DNA of 29,637 nucleotides. Source: a bacterium (GTDB taxonomy: Bacteria; Armatimonadota; Zipacnadia; Zipacnadales; Zipacnadaceae). The notes beneath the pieces were generated by a model, which did not search any database, was not told the origin of the DNA, and saw only the letters and a program-made list of their open reading frames with translations. Below are positions 24,015-29,637 of this stretch, piece by piece; within the stretch, counting starts at the first letter, position 1; the number at the start of each line of letters is the position of its first letter. The translations under genes and the position numbers were made by a program. The stretch lies in NCBI GenBank assembly GCA_030603495.1, contig JAUVXR010000031.1, forward strand, positions 1-29,637. The letters run 5' to 3'.

Positions 24015-24070
24015 TGTAGGAGCGGCATCCCTGCCGTGACTGCTATCGGGCCAGGGACGGCCCTCCTACA
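24015..24070. repeat. REP-like imperfect inverted repeat
   Basis: The left arm TGTAGGAGCGGCATCCCTG (24015-24033) pairs, with a few mismatches, with the right arm CCAGGGACGGCCCTCCTACA, which ends at 24070; the centre is about 18 bases. The arm begins with the TGTAGGAGCGGC motif that marks dispersed REP-type extragenic repeats in many GC-rich bacteria. I found no second copy in this window. It lies entirely between genes. Confidence 0.65.
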
Positions 24071-24072
24071 GT

Positions 24073-24088
24073 GCCGTGTTAGCACGGC
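24073..24088. repeat. Small GC-rich hairpin beside the REP-like element
   Basis: GCCGTG (24073-24078), loop TTAG and CACGGC (24083-24088) form a perfect 6-base-pair stem two bases after the inverted repeat. It may be part of the same element. Confidence 0.45.
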
Positions 24089-24296
24089 GGGCCCTCCGTT
24101 GAGTTAGCGAATAGTAAGCTTGCGGCTCACGTTGTTGTGGGCCAGTCATGGAGTTCGCGGTGCAATTGCCGTTCCCCTGCCTGGTGGCCGACATCTCTGT
24201 CCATACTGGTTAGGGGAGGACAGCGCGCAGCGCATCGGGAAGTATACGCTTGCCGCGGAGCGTTGTTCTAAGTGCCCCACCTAGGCTGATACTGAC

Positions 24297-26690
24297 ATGG
24301 TCCGAATCAGCAAGTACGCACAAACTGCTGCTCGAGTAATGCTGGTGGTGCTGCTGGCAGCGCTGCCGTTCGTCGGGGGCAAGCTCTTCGACTGGCAGAC
24401 GATGCTGGTGACACTGCTGGTGTTTGTCGCCGCCATACTGTTTCTCATCGGGCAGGCGGGCAAGCCTGGGGCTGCGCGGGCCGGTGTCATTGACTATGCC
24501 CTGATTGGGATATTGGTGCTGGCTCTGGTCAGTGCGACCGGGACTGTGTATCTGCACGCTAGCCTGGTGGCACTGGGCCAGCTCTACAGCTACTTGATGA
24601 TTTTCTGGCTGGCGCGGGGGTTGCTGAGTACAGCGTACTGGCGGAGGGTTAGTGTAGCGGCGATCCTGCTGGGCGGAACGCTTGCCGCGGTCTGGGGATT
24701 GAACGAGTATACGCGGACGGTGGTTACCTCAGGCCATGTCACCTGGCGGATATACGGCCCTTTCTTCAATCCCAACCTACTTGCCGGCTACCTGCTGCTG
24801 GCCCTACCGCTAGCTGTGGCAATCGTCTGGTGGGCACGCTGGGATACCCAGTCTGAGGGGCACCCGCAGATCGGACTCGCTGCGGGCTTTGCGGCTCTGT
24901 TAATGGCCGCAGCTCTGTTGCTTACCGGCTCCAAGGGCGGCATTATCGCAGCGGCAGCCGTGGTTATGGTCCTGGCCTTCACGCTGCCGCGTCCAGGCAC
25001 TAGTCTGGCCCGGCGCACACGGTGGCTAGCGATCGGATGTATCCTGGCTGGGTTGCTCGTCCCCCTCGTTGTGCCCACCATCCGCGTGCGCATCTTCAGT
25101 GCCTTTACCACCCAGCGGCGCTCGGCGGCATTTCGCTACTACACGTGGATAGGCACCGGAGCGATGATCAAGGAGCGGCCGCTGCTCGGCTTTGGCCCCG
25201 GCAGCTACCCGTATGCTCATCCCCAATTCGCCATCGCTGGCTTCACGCGTACCGCACATCAGACCTTTCTTCAAATCGCAGCGGAGACCGGCCTGCCGTC
25301 ATTGGCAGTGCTATTGCTCGCCCTAGTCGTGATCGTAGTCAGCTTGGGCGGCCAGCTGCGGCGGGCGCCGCCGGAGGAGCATGCGCTTGCCGCAGCGGCA
25401 TTGGCCGCTCTCGTCGGCTTTTGGGTCCACAACCTGGTGGATTATTCCTGGTACGTACCCGCGGTCGGCGCGACGATGTGGGCGCTTACTGGAATGATGA
25501 TTGCCGGCCAGCAATCGCCGCCGCAGGGTTCGGTCAGTTCCGCACGGCTCAGTGTCGCTCGTGTGGCCGGTGTGGTGGTGCTTGTGGTGGGTGTATGTCT
25601 GCTCGCCGTAGGGCTACGTAGCCAGGTGCTGCTGCAGAGGGCGCGCGTACTGAACAGGCAAGGGATACCCACTGCTGCGGTAGCCCAGGTCGGGCGGGCC
25701 ATTGCGCTGGCCCCTTTGAATGCCGAGCTGTACGAGGCCCTGGCAGATTTCCGGGCTGGCCTGGGCCTCAGCGACGACAGCTCTGTGCTGGGCCAGGCCA
25801 TCCAGGCGCAGAAGCGTGCAATAGTATTGGCTCCGACCAAGCCCAGTTTGCACCGCCAGTTGGCTCACTTCTATGCGCAGCAGGACAATTTGCCGGCGGC
25901 AGTCGCTGCAGCTCAGCAAGCCGTGGCGGTCTACCCAAACTACGACAAGGGCTGGATAACTCTGGCCCGATTGCAGGAGCTAAACGGCGATGTTGAGATG
26001 GCGCTGGCGAGCTACCGGCAAGTGAGCGAGATGTACTTCATGCCGGTACGCAAGTACGCAGCGATTGAAGAGATGGCCGAGCCCGGGTATGCCTACGCCT
26101 GGCACGCGGTAGGGCTTCACGCGCTGGCGCAGGGTAAGATCACGGAGGCAAGCTTCGCGTTGGGCCTGGCTGCCAAGGTGCTCAAGACGTATTTCGAGCA
26201 AGTCCCGCTGCGCCGCGAGATACTCAAGTTGTTCGGTGAATGGGACGAGTCACAACATCAGGATCTACGGCTTATGGCTGCGGCAACGACGGAGCGGCTA
26301 GTGTCCCTGGGCCGGCCCCTGGGGCTGATGCGTGCGGGCGAACTGTACATGGCACTTGACGAGCCTGAGGGCGCGCGGCCCGTGCTGGCAGACCTGTGCG
26401 ACTCGTTATTGCCGGATCGCTCACTCGCACCGCTGGAGCAGTTAATTGTGGGGCGAAGCTGCATTGACCTGGCGGCGGTGCTGGCAGCTGCAGGTGAGCC
26501 GGCGGATGCTGAGCGGGCTCGGAAGCACGGCGTATGGCTGCTGGACCTCGGCCTTTCACGCGTGGACAGCCAGATGGTGCCACCCGATTGGGAAGAAGAC
26601 GACACGTACGTGGTTCGCCATATCCTCCGGCACGGCGCAGCTCCGCCAGTGTCGGAGAGTATTTCTCTGGTTACAGGAGGCAGACGATGA
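24297..26690 (+). CDS. O-antigen ligase-like (Wzy_C) membrane protein with TPR tail
   Basis: A 797-residue protein in two parts. Residues 1-445 are polytopic, with about 11-12 hydrophobic helices and Wzy_C/WaaL-family signatures: [26 protein letters not shown] (near 210), [18 protein letters not shown] (near 300) and [18 protein letters not shown] (near 320). This family polymerises or ligates surface glycans outside the inner membrane. Residues 455-770 are tetratricopeptide-type repeats ([40 protein letters not shown]). Such ligase-TPR fusions are widespread, and some act as protein O-oligosaccharyltransferases, so the acceptor could be lipid or protein. The ATG at 24297 has only a weak ribosome-binding site. 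Its TGA overlaps the aroQ ATG (ATGA), implying translational coupling. Confidence 0.88.
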   Translation: MVRISKYAQTAARVMLVVLLAALPFVGGKLFDWQTMLVTLLVFVAAILFLIGQAGKPGAARAGVIDYALIGILVLALVSATGTVYLHASLVALGQLYSYLMIFWLARGLLSTAYWRRVSVAAILLGGTLAAVWGLNEYTRTVVTSGHVTWRIYGPFFNPNLLAGYLLLALPLAVAIVWWARWDTQSEGHPQIGLAAGFAALLMAAALLLTGSKGGIIAAAAVVMVLAFTLPRPGTSLARRTRWLAIGCILAGLLVPLVVPTIRVRIFSAFTTQRRSAAFRYYTWIGTGAMIKERPLLGFGPGSYPYAHPQFAIAGFTRTAHQTFLQIAAETGLPSLAVLLLALVVIVVSLGGQLRRAPPEEHALAAAALAALVGFWVHNLVDYSWYVPAVGATMWALTGMMIAGQQSPPQGSVSSARLSVARVAGVVVLVVGVCLLAVGLRSQVLLQRARVLNRQGIPTAAVAQVGRAIALAPLNAELYEALADFRAGLGLSDDSSVLGQAIQAQKRAIVLAPTKPSLHRQLAHFYAQQDNLPAAVAAAQQAVAVYPNYDKGWITLARLQELNGDVEMALASYRQVSEMYFMPVRKYAAIEEMAEPGYAYAWHAVGLHALAQGKITEASFALGLAAKVLKTYFEQVPLRREILKLFGEWDESQHQDLRLMAAATTERLVSLGRPLGLMRAGELYMALDEPEGARPVLADLCDSLLPDRSLAPLEQLIVGRSCIDLAAVLAAAGEPADAERARKHGVWLLDLGLSRVDSQMVPPDWEEDDTYVVRHILRHGAAPPVSESISLVTGGRR

Positions 26691-27130
26691 AAGTACTGGT
26701 GCTGCACGGACCGAACCTGAACATGCTCGGCCAGCGCGAGCCGGACACCTACGGCGCGCAGACCCTTGAGCAGATTGACGAGATGATTACGGAGGCGGCC
26801 TGGGATCTGGACATCGAAGTTGAAATTGTCCAGTCCAACCACGAGGGTGAATTGGTCGAGGCTATTCACCAGGCGCTGGGATCAGCCGATGTCATCATCA
26901 TTAATCCCGCTGCCTACACGCACACTTCCGTGGCAATTCGCGATGCGCTTGCCGCCGTGGGCCTGCCGGCGATTGAGGTGCATCTGACCAACATCCACGC
27001 TCGCGAACAGTTCCGTCGCCGCTCGTTGACCGCTCCGGTCTGCCACGGGCAGATCTGTGGCTTCGGCGGATGGGGCTACGTCCTGGCGCTGCATGCCGCA
27101 CGCGAGATTGTCGAGGAGGAGGCCAGTTGA
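26687..27130 (+). CDS. aroQ: Type II 3-dehydroquinate dehydratase
   Basis: AroQ removes water from 3-dehydroquinate to give 3-dehydroshikimate in the shikimate pathway. The 147-residue length is typical. Motifs are [17 protein letters not shown], with Arg17 and Tyr22 as the expected catalytic pair, [31 protein letters not shown], and [18 protein letters not shown] (the lid and active-site region). The start is ATG at 26687, behind AGGAGG six bases upstream and overlapping the stop of the previous gene; longer frames only read through that gene. pepP follows with an overlapping TTGA. The aroQ-pepP order is common in Firmicutes and related phyla. Confidence 0.97.
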   Translation: MKVLVLHGPNLNMLGQREPDTYGAQTLEQIDEMITEAAWDLDIEVEIVQSNHEGELVEAIHQALGSADVIIINPAAYTHTSVAIRDALAAVGLPAIEVHLTNIHAREQFRRRSLTAPVCHGQICGFGGWGYVLALHAAREIVEEEAS

Positions 27131-28194
27131 CTTCTTATAAGAGCCGGCGCGCTGGCCTCGTCGAGTGGGCGGGCGAGAACAACCTTGAGGCCTTTATCAT
27201 CACCTCGGAAGTGAATCTGCGCTATCTCACTGGCTTCACTGGCGAGGGCCTGGGTGCTATCAGCGCGGACCAAGCGATGGTGGTCACCGACCGCCGCTAC
27301 GAGGTCGAGGCCGCCGGCCAGCTTTCCGACTGCGAGGTCCTCTTCGCCGAAGAAGGCTATCTGCAGGAGCTTGCGCTCTACCTGGGCAAGCTCGGCAAGT
27401 CCCGAGTTGGCTTCGAGAGTCGGCACTTGACCTACGCCAGTTTTCAGAAGCTTGGCGAGTTGGCTGGCGATGTGGAGCTGGTCCCTACCGAGCAAGTCAT
27501 CGAAAAGTGTCGGGCGGTAAAGGACGAGAGAGAAATAACAGCGATTCGCCAGGCTGCCGAGGCCATTGATCAGGCGCTTCAGGCAGTGCTGGGTGAGCTG
27601 GTGGTGGGTGTCAGCGAGCGGGAGTTGGCCCTGCGGCTGCGTGAGGAGGTAATGCAGGCGGGGGGCGATGACGTCAGTTTCGATCCGGTCGTTGCCTTCG
27701 CAGAGCACTCCGCCGCTGCCCATGCCGTGGCAAGCGCCCGAGAGTTGGCGCCGGGCGACATCGTGCTAATTGACGCCGGCGCCAAGGTTGAGGATTACTG
27801 CTCGGACATGACCCGCACGGTGATAGCCGGCGAGCCCGACGAGAAGTTTGCGGAGGTTTACCAGATCGTACGCGGGGCCCAGCAGGCAGCGATGGCGGCG
27901 ATCGGGCCGGGCGTGCAGGCGGCGGAGGTAGATGCAATAGCTCGGGAGGTGATTGACGCTAGCCCATATCGGGGCAGGTTCGGACACAGTCTGGGCCATG
28001 GCGTGGGGCTGGAGGTGCACGAGTTGCCCCGCCTGGGCAAACGTTCGGAGGACGTACTTGCGGCTGGACAGGTAGTAACCAACGAACCGGGGATCTATCT
28101 GTCGGATTGGGGAGGCGTGCGGCTGGAAGAGCTACTCGTGATAACAGAAGGTGGCGCGGAGCCACTGACCAAGACACCGTATCTAGAACTGTAG
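27127..28194 (+). CDS. pepP: Xaa-Pro aminopeptidase (M24B)
   Basis: A 355-residue cytoplasmic metallopeptidase that removes an N-terminal residue preceding proline. The N-terminal creatinase-like domain (1-130) is followed by the pita-bread catalytic domain. The dinuclear metal ligands are visible: Asp216 and Asp227 in [17 protein letters not shown], His291 in [14 protein letters not shown], Glu320 in TNEPGIYLS and Glu334 in VRLEEL. I chose the TTG at 27127 as the start: GAGGAGG lies five bases upstream (27116-27122), the TTG overlaps the aroQ stop (TTGA), and the protein then begins just ahead of the first conserved region. Longer frames only read through aroQ. No efp gene follows, because a convergent regulator gene does. 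Confidence 0.93.
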   Translation: MTSYKSRRAGLVEWAGENNLEAFIITSEVNLRYLTGFTGEGLGAISADQAMVVTDRRYEVEAAGQLSDCEVLFAEEGYLQELALYLGKLGKSRVGFESRHLTYASFQKLGELAGDVELVPTEQVIEKCRAVKDEREITAIRQAAEAIDQALQAVLGELVVGVSERELALRLREEVMQAGGDDVSFDPVVAFAEHSAAAHAVASARELAPGDIVLIDAGAKVEDYCSDMTRTVIAGEPDEKFAEVYQIVRGAQQAAMAAIGPGVQAAEVDAIAREVIDASPYRGRFGHSLGHGVGLEVHELPRLGKRSEDVLAAGQVVTNEPGIYLSDWGGVRLEELLVITEGGAEPLTKTPYLEL

Positions 28195-28213
28195 CTATTC
28201 CCGGGGACGCAGC

Positions 28214-28915
28214 TCATTGCTGGATGTGGAAACGGTAGCCTACGCCCCAGACTGTGGCGATGCGCCACGGCACATCGAAGCTTTCCTCCAGCTTAGTGCG
28301 CAGACGCTTGACGTGGGTATCCACGGTGCGCAGGTCATTGCTGACCGACTCGTAACCCCACACCTGCAGGATGATATCTTCGCGGGTGAAGACCGTCTCT
28401 GGCTCACTGGCTAGGAAATAAAGCAGGTCGAACTCCTTGGGAGTGAGGTGTACCTGCTCGTCGGTTACCTCGATGGTGCGTGTCGGCAGGTCTATCTCGA
28501 GGCCAGGGAAACTAAGGTGTTGCTCGTGCGGCGCGCGGCGCTCAGTGAGTACCGCACGGCGCAGAATGGCGCGGACCCGGGCGACCAGCTCACGGATACT
28601 GAACGGCTTAGTTATGTAGTCGTCTGCGCCCAGCTCCAGCCCGACCACCAGGTCTACCTCATCATCTTTAGCCGTGAGCATCATCACGGGCAGGTCGCGC
28701 ATCCCGCGAATCTGCCGGCACACTTCCAGACCGTCAATGCCCGGCAGAATAAGGTCGAGCAGGACCAGGTCCGGCTCTTGCTCCTGGAGCACCTCCAGTC
28801 CTGCCTCGCCGCTTTCAGCGATCTCGACGACGTAGCCTTCGTTTTCCAGAGCTGCCTTCACAATGGTCTGGTCCTGAGAATCATCTTCAATCAGGAGTAT
28901 TGTTGGCTTGTCCAT
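28214..28915 (-). CDS. OmpR/PhoB-family response regulator
   Basis: A 233-residue two-component transcription factor. The receiver domain has the acidic pocket Glu10-Asp11-Asp12, phospho-acceptor Asp54 in LVLLDLILPGIDG, Thr81 in MMLTAKDD and Lys103 in YITKPF. The C-terminal winged helix includes LTPKEFDLLYFLASEPETVF, TREDIILQVWGY, RTVDTHVKRLRTKLEE and a final GVGYRFH. All phosphorylation residues are intact, so it should be a normal phospho-switch. No histidine kinase is encoded in the window, so the signal is unknown; its partner may be elsewhere, because the upstream neighbour has been lost to a remnant gene. The start is ATG at 28915 with GGGAG nine bases upstream, behind an extended -10 promoter at 29027-29055. 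Confidence 0.95.
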   Translation of the reverse strand: MDKPTILLIEDDSQDQTIVKAALENEGYVVEIAESGEAGLEVLQEQEPDLVLLDLILPGIDGLEVCRQIRGMRDLPVMMLTAKDDEVDLVVGLELGADDYITKPFSIRELVARVRAILRRAVLTERRAPHEQHLSFPGLEIDLPTRTIEVTDEQVHLTPKEFDLLYFLASEPETVFTREDIILQVWGYESVSNDLRTVDTHVKRLRTKLEESFDVPWRIATVWGVGYRFHIQQ

Positions 28916-29026
28916 AGCAGGAGTCTCCCAGCATAGCCTTGATGAGTGTGACGAGAGCAGTGCTTCCTACTGCTCGGCCTGCAAAGGAACAAAGGATTGG
29001 TGGCGTTCCCGATGATTGTTTGCCCT

Positions 29027-29055
29027 AGTATATCATCTTCGTCACAAATGAGCAA
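29027..29055 (-). promoter_or_regulatory. Extended -10 promoter for the response regulator
   Basis: On the minus strand TGATATACT gives an extended -10 (TG plus TATACT, 29027-29032) with a weak -35 TTGCTC (29050-29055) 17 bases away. Transcription would start near 29020, about 105 bases before the ATG at 28915. The promoter overlaps the 5' edge of the dehydrogenase remnant. Confidence 0.6.
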
Positions 29056-29365
29056 TAGAATTCACCAGATTTCCCAGGGTAACTGTACTCTGACGATGGC
29101 CATCCACGTTGATAGATTCATTCCTCTCAAGCAGTTCCGGCGCCAGGTTGATGACCTGCTCCGGGAGCTCAAGAAAGTGCCTACTGATTCGCAGACTAGC
29201 GAAATACTGTACCCAGGCGAACTTGCGTTCGGAGCTCGGACCGTAAGAGAACGGAGGGGCATCGACATTCCTGTAACTACCTGTCGCCGCGTGGCCGCGT
29301 TGGCTTCGGAACTCGGCCTGGGCAAGTGCTATACAGAGGAAAGCGGGTGCGACGGCGAGTCATAG
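29048..29365 (+). pseudogene. C-terminal remnant of an Ldh2-type malate/lactate dehydrogenase
   Basis: The frame encodes about 105 residues that match the C-terminal end of the NAD(P)-dependent malate/L-lactate/sulfolactate dehydrogenase family (LDH_2, YlbC/ComC type). Similarity covers QGNCTLTMAIHVDRFIPLKQF, then FRRQVDDLLRELKKVPT, ILYPGELAFGARTVRERRGI and a last helix VAALASELGLG. Full enzymes have about 330-350 residues, so some 70% of the protein is missing, including the catalytic His and most of the cofactor site. The ATG at 29048 (or a GTG at 28997) could start a short product, but no function is expected. Similarity begins right at the promoter region of the regulator, which marks a rearrangement junction. 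Confidence 0.72.
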
Positions 29366-29526
29366 AAAGACCCGCCACCATCTGGGCTCGCCGCCAGCCC
29401 GCAGTGAATCAACCTAGCAAGTATGAGTTGCCCAGGGCTTGCGTGGCAATAGCTTAATCGAACGCCGGTGCAGACCTCTCTTCCGCCTACCAGCCCCGCG
29501 CTGGGCAGGAGAGGGCAAGTGCTCCA

Positions 29527-29637
29527 ATGAATTCCGTCCAGCAAGCCTTCGCCGCGAACCGGGCTACCGGGCGCGGTACGCTGATCATATATATAACTGC
29601 CGGCGACCCGGACCTGGCCGCCACAGTGGACATCGTT
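29527..29637 (+). CDS. trpA: Tryptophan synthase alpha subunit, 5' end only
   Basis: The 37 codons before the window ends match the N-terminus of TrpA: FAANRATGRGTLIIYITAGD then PDLAATVDIV, with the family's L-I-x-Y-I-T-A-G-D-P signature. TrpA cleaves indole-3-glycerol phosphate and passes indole to the beta subunit. The start is ATG at 29527, with a purine-rich GGAGAGGG stretch about 12-18 bases upstream. The 161 bases before it (29366-29526) contain only a weak hairpin (CCAGC/GCTGG, 29490-29504). No trpB precedes it, so trpA is either the first gene of its transcript or separated from the usual trp order. Confidence 0.88.
   Translation, partial: MNSVQQAFAANRATGRGTLIIYITAGDPDLAATVDIV

Larger units (their letters stand above)
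23977..24296. other. Intergenic region with a structured repeat
   Basis: These 320 bases lie between the divergent phosphatase and O-antigen-ligase-like genes. The part at 24015-24088 holds an imperfect inverted repeat and a small hairpin, described separately. In the remaining 200 bases I see no coding region, RNA gene or good promoter. Confidence 0.5.

Noticed and set aside
24240-24296. Promoter with a TGATACT extended -10 just before the O-antigen-ligase-like gene
   Set aside because: The predicted transcription start would fall after the ATG at 24297, and the -35 (TTGTTC) is poor.
26534-26686. Extension of aroQ upstream of 26687
   Set aside because: It overlaps the O-antigen-ligase-like coding region and has no AroQ similarity; AGGAGG lies directly before 26687.
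1-29637. CRISPR array, phage genes, toxin-antitoxin pair or defence island
   Set aside because: No regularly spaced direct repeats, no cas-like, phage-structural or paired small toxin/antitoxin proteins were seen. RecD2 alone is an ordinary repair helicase.

Overview
The window reads as a stretch of bacterial chromosome, GC-rich (roughly 60% or more by eye) and tightly packed, with about 24 genes. Gram-negative-type cell-envelope functions are prominent: two SurA/PpiC-type chaperones, an O-antigen-ligase-like protein, a lipid-linked-sugar glycosyltransferase and mreBCD. The combination of a copper-amine-oxidase-like stalk domain, UroD/MtaA-type and DegT-type proteins, DUF362 and aroQ-pepP resembles Armatimonadota or neighbouring uncultured phyla (WS1-like). 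That placement is an inference from gene content, not from a marker gene. Starts are often GTG or TTG behind strong AGGAGG sites, and two promoters match the sigma-70 consensus exactly.

Layout. (a) 1-1472, plus strand: an mreB-like fragment abutting a 5'-deleted UroD/MtaA-type gene, then a half-size EamA permease. (b) 8587-1474, minus strand: an acidic coiled-coil membrane protein, a HEAT-repeat protein, thiC with its own promoter, a membrane-anchored parvulin-TPR protein, nadE and rsmI. (c) 9004-10308, plus strand: a secreted SurA-like protein fused to a stalk domain, transcribed divergently from (b). (d) 15244-10356, minus strand: amrS, a 5'-truncated maf, mreB, mreC, mreD and a Tat/lipobox DUF362 protein. 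(e) 16893-15226: a lower-GC DegT/DnrJ aminotransferase plus an IS1380-type transposase remnant, probably acquired. (f) 19052-17115, minus strand: a DUF1232 protein, a GNAT acetyltransferase and a TPR/transmembrane protein. (g) 19308-23149, plus strand: RecD2 helicase and a membrane glycosyltransferase. (h) An inositol-monophosphatase-type gene (minus), a REP-like inverted repeat, then an O-antigen ligase-TPR protein, aroQ and pepP as a tightly coupled plus-strand run. (i) A PhoB-type response regulator (minus), a remnant of an Ldh2-type dehydrogenase, and the first 37 codons of trpA running off the end.

The genes suggest housekeeping themes: cell-shape control (MreBCD), periplasmic protein folding, surface polysaccharide building, and cofactor and aromatic biosynthesis (ThiC, NadE, AroQ, TrpA). 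I found no CRISPR array, phage, rRNA or tRNA, and no convincing new defence or biosynthetic system. What stands out is a set of gene remnants that all keep only the 3' end (uroD-like, maf, transposase, ldh2-like), marking several rearrangement or possibly assembly junctions. There is also a SurA-stalk fusion with a degenerate parvulin domain behind a perfect promoter.
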